DNA of 64,000 nucleotides, from contig CM018697.1 of NCBI GenBank assembly GCA_009363875.1, forward strand, positions 54,577,484 through 54,641,483, in the 5' to 3' direction. A model generated the notes under the pieces. It ran no database searches. It saw nothing but the letters and a program-made list of their open reading frames with translations, and had not been told where the DNA came from. The translations under genes were made by a program, and so were the position numbers. The stretch's first letter is position 1. The number at the start of each line of letters is the position of its first letter. Positions 1 to 10,526 of this stretch are shown in pieces. The DNA comes from Mikania micrantha (Eukaryota > Streptophyta > Magnoliopsida > Asterales > Asteraceae).

Positions 1-2952
1 TTCAAAGAAAGACTCAGGTCCATAGTACTCAGACAAGTACCTGGCCGTTGTCCCATCATTCAGCTCAACTCTAGTAATCTCTCTGTATACAAACTCATCA
101 GGATGCTTCCCTTCCAAAAACAGAGAAAGCTCATTTTTTTGAACATTTTCAAGTTTCCTATATACCAAGCCTTTCTTGATCATTTTGTTTTCTATAAACT
201 TTGGAGCTTTTGAGCCAGAGTTGTACACACTCTTGAAGTCATTGATTATCTCCCAAGGATCAAGTACTGACCCTAGCATAATGTCAGCACTTAAGACCCT
301 TCTGATTCTTCTGGCATAAGATGCTGGAGCCTCTCTCTTGTGGATCCTATGAATGATTCTCGGATCAGGCCACATTCTAATCTGTTCCTTCCTATACTGG
401 TAGGTGAACCTCAGAGCATACAACCTTTGAGCTTCTTTCTTCATTGCAATAATGGTTGATGTCTGAGGATAATCCTTGTCAACCATCTTTAGGATTTGCT
501 CATCATGCTGTTTCTGGTTCTCTTCTTCTTCAAGCTTCACTTTTACTGCCAACATTTGAGATTCTGGTGTGAGCTTTGGATGTTGTCCCAACACCAGTGG
601 CTTCTCAGGCACATATTTGGCAGGTAAAGATACTTTCTTCTTTGGAATGACCAGACTTAACCCAGTTGTTGCTGAATCAGGCTTTTGAACATTTGTTTTG
701 ATGATTGTAGAGATAGGCATCCTGTCTTCCTCATCAGAATCTTCATCTTCTTGAATTCTCAGTTGCCTTCTTTTCTTTAGAGGAGCCCTTACCTCCACAC
801 TTTCAGATGATTTCTCAACCTCAACCCTCTGAGTTTGAACTTCTTGTTCTTGCATCTCCTCTTTTTCAGTTTCTTGTACATCAGAGGTTGTAACTTGTTC
901 AGTACTTACTTTCTTAAAACTTACTTCAACTTCTTTATCAGCCTTTTCCAAACCTTCTACATTTTCTTGCTCAACTTCCTCCTCAGCTCTGTTGACAACC
1001 TCAGCAGTTTTATTCTTCTTCTGTCTCTTGTATGTCACTTGAATGGCAGGAGACCTTTCAGAAGCAATATCTTCATTGTCAGACCTTTGCCGTTTGGAAG
1101 CTGAAGTTGTGACTGACTCTGTTCCTAACTCCCCCTTTTTGGCTGCAGGGGAAGAAGGAGTATGAAGAGTTGTAAGTCTGGCAGTCACAGCATCATCTAC
1201 CATCTGCTGAATTTGAGATTTGGAGGGTAGCCTCTCATCAAGGGCTTGGACAATGATGGTTTTCAGTAAAGGAGTGATGAGAGGGATGACAGTTAGAAGG
1301 GCAGCAGCTAATGCCTCTGGGGGGCTAGAACCCAAAGGATTAGTGCCTGAAGCAAAGGCTGGTGGCATTTGAAATTGTGAAGTAGTGGGGGAAGTGTTTG
1401 GGTGACCTTCAGGATGAGAAGGTGCCATCTGTGGGGTAATTGGGGAAGATGGTCTTTTGTCCTTGGACATTTTGGTGAGTAGCTCATTGAGTCTACATAC
1501 CTCAGCCTCAAGGATTTGATTCTGTTTCAGAACCTCAGCAAGTGTTCTTTGGTCATCAGTAGCCTTAGCTAAATCATCTGACCTCCTGAGATTATCAGGA
1601 TCTACCTGAGTTGAGTGTGGCTCAACATGATCAGGTGCCCCTTTTTCTTGGTTCTGGGGACTTCCAACCTCAGGGGTAACCCCTTCATCAGTTGTTGCCT
1701 CTGACAAGGTCTTAGCAATGGTACCACTATCAATCACTCCAAATGATGGAGGTGATGAAGTAGCAGCCTTGTCAGATATCAGAATCTCTCTTTCCACACT
1801 AGGTGTCTGGGAGGGGATAGGAGTGTTCAACTGATCCAGGATGTTTTCAATAACAAAAGTGGGACTATCAGGGGTGGTTTCCATAGGAATTGGCTTTAAA
1901 AGAGAGTGCACCCGGGGAGATTGGTGCTGTTCAATAGAAACCTTTTCAACTGAAAGAGGTTCTAGAAATGTGTCTGCCCCTTCAAAGGTTGCACCAGGTT
2001 CCTGTTGAGAGGAATCCTGGGTGGTTTGAGCCGGTGGAGTCTGATGGATCACTGGTTGACTACTCCCAGTGGCCATGTCGTGCCTTGGTGAGGCATGGGC
2101 AGACTCAGGGGACTCATTTCCCTGAGCAGCCTTTTTGGTTTGTTTAGATTTTGGTTTAGTGGGGACTTTGGATTTGGATTTTGTGGTGGAGGCTGTGGGT
2201 TCCCTCTGCTTGGGTTTTAGCTTTCGGGCAGCCTCTTTGAGAGTAGGGTTAGAGTTGTGTCGGGAATATACTTCCAACAAAACTGCTAGAGCAGAGATCC
2301 CCTGACCAACAAGACCATTTTGCTGAAGCCGTTTCTCTATGATGGCCATGATAAAACGTGGATAGAGTAGCCATCTAGAAGAAACAGGCTTAGCAGCATG
2401 TTCAGTTAATTCAGAAAACAGAATTTGAGAAAAATTTAGTTTTTGAGATTCAAGGATTGAATACAATACCTGTTGCCATCTGGAAGACATTTGATCCCAT
2501 GAAGAAGACTTTGGAGCCAAGCATATGTTGATCATATGAAATATCAGGCGCTCTGGGTCATTGAAGTTCTTCTTGTACAGAGTGGAATCACTTAGGTCAC
2601 CTTGGTATTCATGACTTGTGAAACAGAGGTCAAGTTGATTCTTTGGGAATTGGGTGACCAGATTAGCATCATCGAGCTGAAGAACGTCCCTCAGTTCAGC
2701 TGGGCTTATGTGCACGTTATGACCATTGACAGTGGATCGAAGAGAGATTACTCCTGTGCCAACATTGATCAGTTCCACATTCATCCAGAATTGATGAATA
2801 GAGTCGACATATAGTGTTGGATTGAAGAGAAAAGCAGTTTTGAATTGAGAAGCATTCATCAAATCCACAGCTTCATCAAACTTTGACCAGAAGGAGGATT
2901 TGGTCAGATAAGCAATGGAGTTATGACGCGGTTTCAAGGTTACGGACGCCAT
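1..2952 (-). CDS. Third ORF (ORF3) of copia A, uninterrupted, C-terminus beyond window
   Basis: I read every codon of this frame from the ATG at 2952 to base 1: 984 codons with no stop, continuing off the edge. The start context (CC ATG G) is favourable. Residues about 15-60 hold a conserved-looking block with NPTLYVDSIHQFW; around 150-220 is a segment containing LNFSQILF and LLYPRF. Residues about 240-280 are Lys-rich, followed by a Ser/Thr/Pro/Gln linker, a predicted coiled coil near 450-495, basic patches near 617-650 and 722-730 (KKRRQLR, NLS-like), an acidic stretch at 650-745, and a more ordered C-terminal part from about 785. I see no signal peptide or transmembrane helix. It lies where SIRE-type elements carry an env-like ORF. 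It resembles uncharacterised Asteraceae retroelement proteins; function unknown. Related decayed copies lie in elements B and D. Confidence 0.85.
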   Translation of the reverse strand, partial: MASVTLKPRHNSIAYLTKSSFWSKFDEAVDLMNASQFKTAFLFNPTLYVDSIHQFWMNVELINVGTGVISLRSTVNGHNVHISPAELRDVLQLDDANLVTQFPKNQLDLCFTSHEYQGDLSDSTLYKKNFNDPERLIFHMINICLAPKSSSWDQMSSRWQQVLYSILESQKLNFSQILFSELTEHAAKPVSSRWLLYPRFIMAIIEKRLQQNGLVGQGISALAVLLEVYSRHNSNPTLKEAARKLKPKQREPTASTTKSKSKVPTKPKSKQTKKAAQGNESPESAHASPRHDMATGSSQPVIHQTPPAQTTQDSSQQEPGATFEGADTFLEPLSVEKVSIEQHQSPRVHSLLKPIPMETTPDSPTFVIENILDQLNTPIPSQTPSVEREILISDKAATSSPPSFGVIDSGTIAKTLSEATTDEGVTPEVGSPQNQEKGAPDHVEPHSTQVDPDNLRRSDDLAKATDDQRTLAEVLKQNQILEAEVCRLNELLTKMSKDKRPSSPITPQMAPSHPEGHPNTSPTTSQFQMPPAFASGTNPLGSSPPEALAAALLTVIPLITPLLKTIIVQALDERLPSKSQIQQMVDDAVTARLTTLHTPSSPAAKKGELGTESVTTSASKRQRSDNEDIASERSPAIQVTYKRQKKNKTAEVVNRAEEEVEQENVEGLEKADKEVEVSFKKVSTEQVTTSDVQETEKEEMQEQEVQTQRVEVEKSSESVEVRAPLKKRRQLRIQEDEDSDEEDRMPISTIIKTNVQKPDSATTGLSLVIPKKKVSLPAKYVPEKPLVLGQHPKLTPESQMLAVKVKLEEEENQKQHDEQILKMVDKDYPQTSTIIAMKKEAQRLYALRFTYQYRKEQIRMWPDPRIIHRIHKREAPASYARRIRRVLSADIMLGSVLDPWEIINDFKSVYNSGSKAPKFIENKMIKKGLVYRKLENVQKNELSLFLEGKHPDEFVYREITRVELNDGTTARYLSEYYGPESFFE

Positions 2953-2963
2953 GGATGCAAAGA

Positions 2964-2980
2964 CTGGAGAGGGAAAATAG
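2964..2980 (-). promoter_or_regulatory. 3' splice-acceptor-like tract before ORF3 of copia A
   Basis: On the minus strand a pyrimidine run (TATTTTCCCTCTCCAG) ends 11 bases before the ORF3 ATG. It matches a plant 3' splice site (polypyrimidine tract then CAG). Similar tracts precede ORF3 in elements B and D. Use as a splice site is inference. Confidence 0.4.
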
Positions 2981-3586
2981 GTTTTTGAAAAAGATGGAAA
3001 GTTCTGAGAAAGTGATAATGAAACGACTGAAGAAGGTTGAGTTAAATAGAGAAAACAACATAAGTTAAAACAACTGAAGAGTAAAATTACTCATCAGGTG
3101 TTGTCGACAGTTTTGTTCAGCAGTTGTTTTCATCAGTTGTTCATCAGACTTTGTGGAAATTTTGTTCATCAGAACTTGTGAACAATGTGTTCATCAGAAC
3201 TTGGAAACAATTTGTTCATCAGAACTTTGTGGAAATTTTGTTCATCAGAACTTGTGAACAATGTGTTCATCAGAACTTGGAAACAATTTGTTCATCAGAA
3301 CTTTGTGGAAATTTTGTTCATCAGAACTTGTGAACAATGTGTTCATCAGAACTTGTAAACAATATTTGACCTTCAGTACTTAGTGAATCAATACTCATCA
3401 GTACTTGTAACTTAGAGTATTAGAAAAGGTCATATTTTTCCTTGAATCAGTACTTTTGATATGTATCAGTATTTACTAAAAATATCAAAAAGTTTCAAGG
3501 TAAAAAAAATTTTATTTGAAAAGAAAAATTGAAAATATTTTTGGGTTTTTGAAAAGAAATTAAAATTTATTTGATGAAAAACCAAC
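2981..3586 (-). other. Spacer between pol and ORF3 of copia A
   Basis: About 600 bp with no coding capacity. It contains the TTCATCAGAACTTG tandem array (3140-3365), scattered further copies of the TCATCAG word to about 3470, and an A/T-rich stretch (3480-3580) just after the pol stop. Confidence 0.6.
3140..3365. repeat. 76-bp higher-order tandem repeat of 25/25/26-bp subunits
   Basis: Copies of ttcatcagaactt begin at 3140, 3165, 3190, 3215, 3241, 3266, 3291, 3317 and 3342. The subunits come in three types with downstream bases gtgaacaatgtg, ggaaacaatttg and tgtggaaattttg, in a fixed order, so the true period is 76 bp. The same CATCAG word is part of an inverted repeat in the LTR of this element. 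Confidence 0.9.
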
Positions 3587-4306
3587 CTATTCAAGTTGCA
3601 GCATACCAAGCCTTAGAACTAAATTTTGAAAAGTTGAGGTGTCTAAAGGCTTAGTAAAGATGTCTACAAGCTCATCAGCACTAGGAACAAACTTTGGATC
3701 AATTAGACCCTTTTCATAACAATCTCTTATAAAATGATGTCTGATCTCAATGTGTTTAGTCCTAGAGTGCTGAACTGGATTCTTGACAATACAAAGAGCT
3801 GAAGCACTATCCATTAACAATGGTGTCTTCAGTTCTTTGATGCCATAATCCAAGAGTTGAGACTGAAGCCAGAGAATTTGTGAAGTACAACTTGCAGCAG
3901 CAATGTACTCGGCTTCAGCAGTGGAAGTGGCTACAGATGTTTGTTTCTTACTTTGCCAAGAAACCAGACAATTTCCGAGAAATTGACACCCACCAGAAGT
4001 AGATTTTCTTGAGAGTTTGCATCCTGCATAGTCACTATCAGAAAAAGCAACTAGCTTGCAGGAATGTCCAGTGGAATACCATATTCCCAGAGATAGAGTG
4101 CCCTGCAAGTATCTGAAAATTCTCTTCACAGCAATTAAATGAGATTCTTTAGGTGCAGCCTGAAATCTAGCACAGACACAAGTGGCAAACATAATGTCTG
4201 GCCTTGATGCAGTTAGATACATCAAAGAACCAATCATACATCTATAAAGAGTTTCATCCACTGAAGTACCTTTCAGATCAGCATCAAGTTGTGTGGTGCT
4301 ACTCAT
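3587..4306 (-). CDS. Copia A pol, RNase H segment (frameshifted from upstream pol)
   Basis: The 239-codon frame carries the end of the RT/connection region ([14 protein letters not shown]) and the copia RNase [10 protein letters not shown] near residue 90, the [10 protein letters not shown] motif near 130 and a third acidic site in LLMDSASA. It ends with [12 protein letters not shown], the usual copia Pol C-terminus. The first ATG is only where this frame opens; the protein should continue from the upstream frame, which overlaps it by 4 bases (CCATGAG). A one-base slip between the two frames separates RNase H from RT, making this the single visible lesion of A's pol. I read it as a mutation; programmed slippage here would be atypical. 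Confidence 0.88.
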   Translation of the reverse strand: MSSTTQLDADLKGTSVDETLYRCMIGSLMYLTASRPDIMFATCVCARFQAAPKESHLIAVKRIFRYLQGTLSLGIWYSTGHSCKLVAFSDSDYAGCKLSRKSTSGGCQFLGNCLVSWQSKKQTSVATSTAEAEYIAAASCTSQILWLQSQLLDYGIKELKTPLLMDSASALCIVKNPVQHSRTKHIEIRHHFIRDCYEKGLIDPKFVPSADELVDIFTKPLDTSTFQNLVLRLGMLQLE

Positions 4307-6936
4307 GGGTTAGAACATGGTTTACAGTTTTGCAAATCAAATTTCTTTAACAGCTCTTTTGTGTATTTTGATTGGTGAATGAAAATTCCATCAGGTTTTT
4401 GTTTAATTTGAAGACCCAAGAAAAACTGTAGTTCCCCCATGGCACTCATTTCAAAATTTTTGGTCATAAGCTCAGTGAAAGCATCACACAACTTTAGATC
4501 AGAAGAAGCAAATATGATGTCATCAACATAAATTTGAACAAGTAGCTTATGCTGTCCTACATTCTTTATGAATAAAGTTTTATCAATGGAGCCTCTAGTG
4601 AAATTATTTTTGAGAAGAAAAGTGGATAAAGTGTCATACCAGGCTCTAGGTGCTTGTTTCAGCCCATAAAGAGCTTTATCAAGCTTGTACACCCAATCAG
4701 GATGTTTATTGTCCTCAAAGCCTGGAGGTTGACACACATACACTTCCTCTTTTATTTTACCATATAAGAAAGCACTTTTGACATCCATTTGAAAAACTTT
4801 TAATTTGTGTAAGGCAGCATATGCTAAAAACAATCTAATTGCTTCTAGTCTGGCTACAGGGGCAAAGGTCTCATCATAATCAATACCTTCTTCCTGAGAG
4901 AACCCCTGTACAACTAGTCTGGCCTTGTTCTTAACTATTTGACCATTTTCATCAGTTTTATTCCTTAACACCCATTTAGTGCCTATTGCACACTTACCTT
5001 GGGGTAAAGGAACCAGCTCCCAGACTTGTTGTTTCTGGAACTGCAGCAACTCCAACTGCATTGCTTCCACCCAGCCATTGTCTTTGAGTGCAGTGTGATA
5101 GTTCTTTGGCTCTTGTTGACTGACAAATAAGGCATAGAGGCAAAAGTTTGATAATTGACTTCTTGTTGAAACACCAGCAGAAATATCACCAAGAATTTGA
5201 GATAATGGATGATCTTTCAGTTCTTGATATGGAATAAGAGCAGTGCAAGTGTTTGCTGGAGGTTCAGCTGCTGCAGAAGTGGATGAAGAACCAGGGAACA
5301 ATTCAGCTGGAATTTCAAATGATGTGGAAGAATCCAGGATTTCATCAGCATTTGTATTTGGAGGAGCAACTGGAGCAGGAGGAGCAACTGATTTTGCAGA
5401 TGTAGGCAGATTATCACTGAATCTGAACAAATGAGTACTTTCATCTTCATCATCTGGAATTCCTTGTGTGATTTCTGGAGAATCTTTTGGTGGATTTGCT
5501 GGAAGTACCTCATGTTCTTCACCATTAGGTTCAACTGGAAATTTATGTTGCAAGATGTTAAGATCAAACATCTCAGCAGGATTTTGAGGAATGGAATCTT
5601 TGGGACATTCATTGAATTTAACATGAAGAGTTTCTTCAACAATCTTTGTTCGACAATTGAACACTCTATAAGCCTTGCAAGTTGAAGAATATCCAACAAA
5701 GTATCCTGCATCAACTTTAGAATCAAATTTGGTAAGTTGATCTTTGGTGTTGAGAATATAGCAAGGACACCCAAAAGCTCTGAAGAAGGAAATCAAAGGA
5801 GTTAAAGAGTGAAGTATTTCATATGGAGTCTTCAACCATCTTTGATTCACCAAAACTCTGTTTTGCACATAGCAAGCGGTATTAACAGCTTCTGCCCAGA
5901 AGGTTAGTGGTAAACCAGAATCTGCAAGCATTGTTCTGGCAGCTTCAATCAAAGTCCTATTTTTCCTTTCTACAACTCCATTTTGTTCAGGAGTTCTGGG
6001 AATACTGTACTGTCTCTGAATTCCCTTTGACAGATAAAATTCATCCAGAAGGTGATTTCTGAATTCAGTGTCATTATCACTCCTAACACACTTGATAGGA
6101 ATAGAATATTGCTTTTCAGCAAACAACACAAAATTCATAATAGCCTTGGCAACCTCACCTTTTGAGTGTAAGAAGAAAGTCCAGACAAACTTTGAATAGT
6201 CATCAACAATAACTAGACAATACTTCTTCTTTGCCATAGACATTATCTGCACGGGACCAAACAAATCCATGTGCAGTAGTTGCAGGCAACCAGTGGATTT
6301 GGAATCTCCAATTAGAGGAAAAGAGACTTTGTGTTGCTTTCCTTTCAAGCAGGCAGCACAATTCTCATCACAACTAAAGTCCTTTAAAGGAAGACCTCTA
6401 ACCAAACCATGTTTCACCAATTGATTCATGTTTTTGATGTTCACATGACCTAATCTTCTATGCCACAGATTTGATTCCTTGAAAGAGGCCTTAGAGAATA
6501 AACAAGGATGACCCTTGACAGAGATATTCTTGGATAAATCAAAGGCATATACCTTTCCCACTCTGTTAGCCTTAAGAAGTGTATACTCATCTAAAACTTT
6601 GCTAATCAAAGGCATCACATCAGAAGATAAAATCCTACAATCTTGTTTAGTGAAAAGAGAAACATGACCCTTATCACACATTTGACTAACACTCAGAAGA
6701 TTGTACTTAAGATTTTCAACATGATTCACATCATCAAACCTAATTTCACCATTTGTTACCATACCTTTCCCAATAATGTAACCCCTATCATCATTTCCAA
6801 AGGATACAAATCCCTTCCTTCCAGTAAAATAATTTTGAAGGAGAGATCTGCTCCCAGTCATATGCATGGATCCTCCACTGTCAACATACCATATGCTATT
6901 TTGGCATGCTGAAGGACCCTGCATACAACAACACAC
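4303..6936 (-). CDS. Copia A pol: protease, integrase, reverse transcriptase
   Basis: Open for 877 codons after the gag stop, in the same frame as gag. Numbering from 6936: protease active site VDSGG (D19); zinc-binding H159, H164, C193, C196 of the pre-integrase/HHCC region; integrase core D224, D287, E323 with the 35-residue D-E spacing; long Ser/Pro linker near 480-580; reverse transcriptase with [30 protein letters not shown] and the catalytic YVDD at 803-806. All catalytic residues are present. The usual DNGTEF around the second integrase Asp reads DNDTEF. The frame does not need its own start: it would follow gag by readthrough of TGA at 6937-6939 or by splicing at 6918/6919. It ends in a stop at the slip described for the RNase H segment. 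Confidence 0.93.
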   Translation of the reverse strand: MCCCMQGPSACQNSIWYVDSGGSMHMTGSRSLLQNYFTGRKGFVSFGNDDRGYIIGKGMVTNGEIRFDDVNHVENLKYNLLSVSQMCDKGHVSLFTKQDCRILSSDVMPLISKVLDEYTLLKANRVGKVYAFDLSKNISVKGHPCLFSKASFKESNLWHRRLGHVNIKNMNQLVKHGLVRGLPLKDFSCDENCAACLKGKQHKVSFPLIGDSKSTGCLQLLHMDLFGPVQIMSMAKKKYCLVIVDDYSKFVWTFFLHSKGEVAKAIMNFVLFAEKQYSIPIKCVRSDNDTEFRNHLLDEFYLSKGIQRQYSIPRTPEQNGVVERKNRTLIEAARTMLADSGLPLTFWAEAVNTACYVQNRVLVNQRWLKTPYEILHSLTPLISFFRAFGCPCYILNTKDQLTKFDSKVDAGYFVGYSSTCKAYRVFNCRTKIVEETLHVKFNECPKDSIPQNPAEMFDLNILQHKFPVEPNGEEHEVLPANPPKDSPEITQGIPDDEDESTHLFRFSDNLPTSAKSVAPPAPVAPPNTNADEILDSSTSFEIPAELFPGSSSTSAAAEPPANTCTALIPYQELKDHPLSQILGDISAGVSTRSQLSNFCLYALFVSQQEPKNYHTALKDNGWVEAMQLELLQFQKQQVWELVPLPQGKCAIGTKWVLRNKTDENGQIVKNKARLVVQGFSQEEGIDYDETFAPVARLEAIRLFLAYAALHKLKVFQMDVKSAFLYGKIKEEVYVCQPPGFEDNKHPDWVYKLDKALYGLKQAPRAWYDTLSTFLLKNNFTRGSIDKTLFIKNVGQHKLLVQIYVDDIIFASSDLKLCDAFTELMTKNFEMSAMGELQFFLGLQIKQKPDGIFIHQSKYTKELLKKFDLQNCKPCSNP

Positions 6937-6939
6937 TCA
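6919..6939 (-). promoter_or_regulatory. Gag-pol junction: TGA stop followed by acceptor-like tract
   Basis: Gag ends WVPKSN then TGA; 18 bases later a T/G-rich run ends in ATGCAG just before the first recognisable pol codons (GPSACQ). The same arrangement (stop, U-rich run, CAG or TAG, then pol) occurs in copia B (54845-54866) and copia C (63935-63955). A splice acceptor is one explanation; simple readthrough is possible here because the frame is maintained. Confidence 0.45.
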
Positions 6940-9900
6940 GTTAGACTTTGGGACCCAAACCATTTTGGTTTTGGGTCTGTTAACACATGAATAAACAAAA
7001 TGAGCAGTGTCAGTTGAAGCAACACTTGAAGCATTCTTATCAGAAGATTTTGCTTTGACTTTTGATTTTGATTTCTTTTTATGAAATGAATCAACAGATG
7101 TCTCTGCCAGATTGACTCTTCCTAGCAGTTGTTGCATCATTAACATCAGTTGATTATGATTTTGTGTCAAGATTTTGATTTCATTAGACACATTTTGACC
7201 TGACTTTAGATTTTTGGGTTTTAACACTTTAGTTTCTTTAACTGATGAAGAATTTTTGAAGTGTTGTTTCTTTGAATCTGGAACCACCTCCTTACCTTTC
7301 TTGAACTTATTTGATTCAGTTCCATGTGAGGTGTTTCCAGTCTTTAAACTGACAGATGATTCTGGTACAAACTTGGAACGAAATTCAGTTTTCATTTTGA
7401 GAAGGTTTTTGTTTTTATTCTTTATTTTGTTGAATTTAGAACCTTTTCTGTACCAACAATCATCAGTGGAATGATTAAACAGCCTACAAATTTCACAAGG
7501 CACCCTCTTTTGCTTTCCCTTGTGATTATCTACAAGTACTGATGACTTAGATACTGGGTTTTTGTTCTTCAGCACATTTGGAACATCAGTATTTGTAGAC
7601 AAATTGATAACAGCTGATGTGCTGACAACCTCTGAAGAGGTATTCTTCAGCACTTGTCTATCAACCCTTTTCCACTTATCAGTAGTTGTGCCATCAGCTT
7701 TTTCTACAACTACTGATGAGTGATTCTGACTTATCAGAAGCCGTGCATCTTTCTCTCCAGTGCCATGCCCATCTGACTTAACCAGTTTTAAATTTAATTC
7801 ATTTGAAACCTTTTCATCAGGGTTAATCTCAATTAAAACACTATCCTGACATGTTTCATCCTGGATAACATTTGTACATCCAAGAGAATAAGAATAAGTT
7901 TCAATGTCAATAGTTTCAGACTCAGATTTGCAGGCACTTGAATCACTTTCAAATGATTCTTCAGCATCAGACTTTTCTGAAGATTTGGTGGATTGGTATA
8001 CACTGTCTCCTTCAGACTCACAGTTAAGATTTTTTGGTGTATAATCAGTTGGAGGAGCAGTGTGATTGTATCCAATACCAAACTTCACATTTGATGCTGT
8101 TTGCTTGTTTAACAGCAACTCAAACCCCTTGCAAGATTCAACCCATCTTGCACATTCTACTTGGGTTGCTGCAAGTGTTTGTTTCATATCATTATGCTTC
8201 ACAAGCATGACTTCCACTCTAGCTTTTTCATCAGATAACAAACATTTAAGTTTATAAATATCAGACTCTTTTTCATTTAAAGCTTTTTCAAACTCAGTTT
8301 TGTTTTTAGCCATAGCCTTCTCTAATTCAAATTTCTCATTTATCAATTCTACATTTATTTCCCTAATGGAAGCAAATGCTGAAATACATGACTCTGAGCA
8401 TAACTTAGCTTTTGATTCAGAAGATACCTGTGATGTTGAAGAAGATTGACAAGAGTTGTCAGTTGAATCAATAGCCATCAATGCAAGATTTCCAAAAGGA
8501 TTGTCTCCACCATGTGGACCATTTTCAGAATAAGGCTGCATGTTGAAGTCAGATAAATCATCAGGTAGACTACTCCAATCAACTACTCCAGGAGTAAAGA
8601 AACTTTGATGTTGTTGTTGTTGAGACTGTTGATTGGTTTGAGATTTGCTGGTATCAGGAAGAGCAGGTGATTGTGAAGGAATTAATGCTGGAGTGTGTGT
8701 AGGTTGAGGCATGTAGAAACAAGGATATGGATATGGCATAGGATTTTGTTGAACAAAGTGAGCTGGATAGAATTGTTGTTGACTAGTACCAGAGGATTGT
8801 GGTCCTTTGCTTGATGGGTTGTTGCTTGGAAAAGTCACAAAAGGTGCAGCAGAGTTAGAACCAGTAGATTTGCACTCCCTAGCAAAGTGACCAAGTCTAT
8901 GACACTTATGGCACCTCAGCTTCCCTTTGTCAAATCCAACTTTGGTTTTGCCAGATAATCCAGGGAACTTTCTTCCTGTTCGTTTATAGAACTTTTGTGA
9001 TCTGATGTTGATTAATGCCATTTGACTCAAAATGTCCATCTCCTCTAGATCATCATCCGGGATTCCTTTCAAATCATCCATCACAAAACACAAGTTATCA
9101 CCATAATTTCCTGCATTACCATCAACTCCCACAAAAGCATGTTCAGAATTGTTAGTAGAAAAATCAATATGTTCATCATAAGAACATTCAGACCCATTAA
9201 ACTCTGACTCCTGACCTATCAAAGCAGTGTTACCAGGAACAAAATCATCAGCAAGTTTTCCAGATGAAGACAGTTTTCTCTTTTGTTCTACCTCTCTCTC
9301 AAATGTTAAGAGTTTCCCATGAAGTTGGGTGAGAGATAGATGTTCTAGAGTTGCACTGGAGCGTAGGATAATAGTATAAGTATCCCATCTCTCAGGCAGT
9401 GATCTGAGAAATCTGTTATTCATCTGACTATTAGTATATTCTTGCTTAACCATTTTCAACTCAGAAATTAAACATGAGAAACGCTCAAATTGTTGAGTCA
9501 ATGATTCACCCTTCCTATGAGAGAACGTCTCATACTGTTGGGCGAGGATTTCTCTTGTGTTTGCTAAAACCTCATCGGTTCCACCAAATTGTTCTTTCAG
9601 TGCAACCCAGAGATCATGAGCAGTATCATGATGCATCAAGCCAGAGTAAATCTCATTCGGCAAAGCCATGGCCAGAATACCATGAGCTTTCGCATCAATT
9701 TCAAACAGTTTGATATCCTCATCCGAATACATATCCGAAGGTTTCGGAATCATTAGTTTAGTTTCAGGATCAGTAATCATGGGTTTATAAGGACCATGCA
9801 CTACAGATTTCCAACATCCTGCACTGTTAATTGACAGGTGATGTAGCATTCTACGTTGCCATATGTTGTACTCACTCCGCACAAGCATCGGTGGCTTGGT

Positions 9901-9942
9901 TGCGGAGCCTGTATTGTGCGGATCATTGTTTGGAGTCGTCAT
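6937..9942 (-). CDS. Copia A gag polyprotein, intact
   Basis: About 1001 residues from the ATG at 9942 (MTTPNNDPHN), the first ATG after the PBS and leader; a few codons upstream are open but lack ATG. Order: N-terminal copia Gag/UBN2-type capsid region (IWQRRMLHHL, AHDLWVALKEQFGG, MNNRFLRSLPERWDTY, residues about 20-230); zinc knuckle CHKCHRLGHFAREC near 340; Gln/Pro-rich linker (about 360-450); coiled coil near 525-615 rich in Glu/Lys; acidic Ser-rich stretch near 630-680; second C-x2-C-x4-H-x4-C knuckle (CEICRLFNHSTDDC) near 815; basic Lys-rich tail ending WVPKSN. Gag packages the RNA in a cytoplasmic particle. At about 1000 residues it is long for copia Gag, as in SIRE-type elements. No break seen. 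Confidence 0.93.
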   Translation of the reverse strand: MTTPNNDPHNTGSATKPPMLVRSEYNIWQRRMLHHLSINSAGCWKSVVHGPYKPMITDPETKLMIPKPSDMYSDEDIKLFEIDAKAHGILAMALPNEIYSGLMHHDTAHDLWVALKEQFGGTDEVLANTREILAQQYETFSHRKGESLTQQFERFSCLISELKMVKQEYTNSQMNNRFLRSLPERWDTYTIILRSSATLEHLSLTQLHGKLLTFEREVEQKRKLSSSGKLADDFVPGNTALIGQESEFNGSECSYDEHIDFSTNNSEHAFVGVDGNAGNYGDNLCFVMDDLKGIPDDDLEEMDILSQMALINIRSQKFYKRTGRKFPGLSGKTKVGFDKGKLRCHKCHRLGHFARECKSTGSNSAAPFVTFPSNNPSSKGPQSSGTSQQQFYPAHFVQQNPMPYPYPCFYMPQPTHTPALIPSQSPALPDTSKSQTNQQSQQQQHQSFFTPGVVDWSSLPDDLSDFNMQPYSENGPHGGDNPFGNLALMAIDSTDNSCQSSSTSQVSSESKAKLCSESCISAFASIREINVELINEKFELEKAMAKNKTEFEKALNEKESDIYKLKCLLSDEKARVEVMLVKHNDMKQTLAATQVECARWVESCKGFELLLNKQTASNVKFGIGYNHTAPPTDYTPKNLNCESEGDSVYQSTKSSEKSDAEESFESDSSACKSESETIDIETYSYSLGCTNVIQDETCQDSVLIEINPDEKVSNELNLKLVKSDGHGTGEKDARLLISQNHSSVVVEKADGTTTDKWKRVDRQVLKNTSSEVVSTSAVINLSTNTDVPNVLKNKNPVSKSSVLVDNHKGKQKRVPCEICRLFNHSTDDCWYRKGSKFNKIKNKNKNLLKMKTEFRSKFVPESSVSLKTGNTSHGTESNKFKKGKEVVPDSKKQHFKNSSSVKETKVLKPKNLKSGQNVSNEIKILTQNHNQLMLMMQQLLGRVNLAETSVDSFHKKKSKSKVKAKSSDKNASSVASTDTAHFVYSCVNRPKTKMVWVPKSN

Positions 9943-10150
9943 GATCACCGATTCAAGCAATTAGACACAAGCTAATGCAAATTTCGATCAATTGATTCAA
10001 AACAAATTAATATTGAAGGACAAATCAACAGAAGTTAACAGAAAACTTCAATCTATAACAAATTCTTACTTAATCAGCTAATTCGATCAATTAGAGAACA
10101 AATTTGAGCAGTTTCAGAGATCAATTGTTTAATCGATCAATGATTAACCT

Positions 10151-10162
10151 GCTCTGATACCA
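10151..10162 (-). other. Primer-binding site of copia A
   Basis: Minus strand TGGTATCAGAGC, complementary to the 3' end of plant initiator tRNA-Met, two bases inside the LTR edge. It fixes the LTR as the 5' one and the orientation as minus. Confidence 0.9.
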
Positions 10163-10360
10163 ATTGTAGGATCAGATGTTCTCAATTGATTCAATAATAG
10201 AGTATAGCAGCGGAATTCAAAGTTGAATTAGCACAATCATAGCAAGATCAAAGTTCAATCAAACAGTAAAGCACAAGTTTGTTATAGAGAGAGAATTCTG
10301 TAAAAGGAATAATTCAATCAATCGCAATAACTTCGTTACATTACAAAATTGTCAACTGCC

Positions 10361-10370
10361 CTTATATAAA
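10361..10370 (-). promoter_or_regulatory. Probable TATA box in LTR of copia A
   Basis: Minus strand TTTATATAAG in a locally GC-richer context about 390 bp into the LTR, with about 200 bp of R/U5 before the PBS. Transcription towards gag is expected. Prediction from the motif only. Confidence 0.5.
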
Positions 10371-10526
10371 GACAGTGACGTCTGATGATGTCACATGATG
10401 TTGACACCTAACAGACAAAACAAAACAACTGAAATAACTAAACTACTGAGAATGTCTACAACATCTGAAGACATTCTCTTACAACTACTGAAGTATTAAA
10501 ACTACTGAAGTAATAAACTAAAACAT

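Noticed and set aside
1..2952. Calling ORF3 an envelope glycoprotein
   Set aside because: The position fits an env-like ORF, but I see no signal peptide, cleavage site or transmembrane anchor in the visible 984 residues.
3140..3365. Regular repeats that might suggest a CRISPR array
   Set aside because: There are no unique spacers, the period is a nested 25/76 bp tandem, and the context is a plant retroelement.
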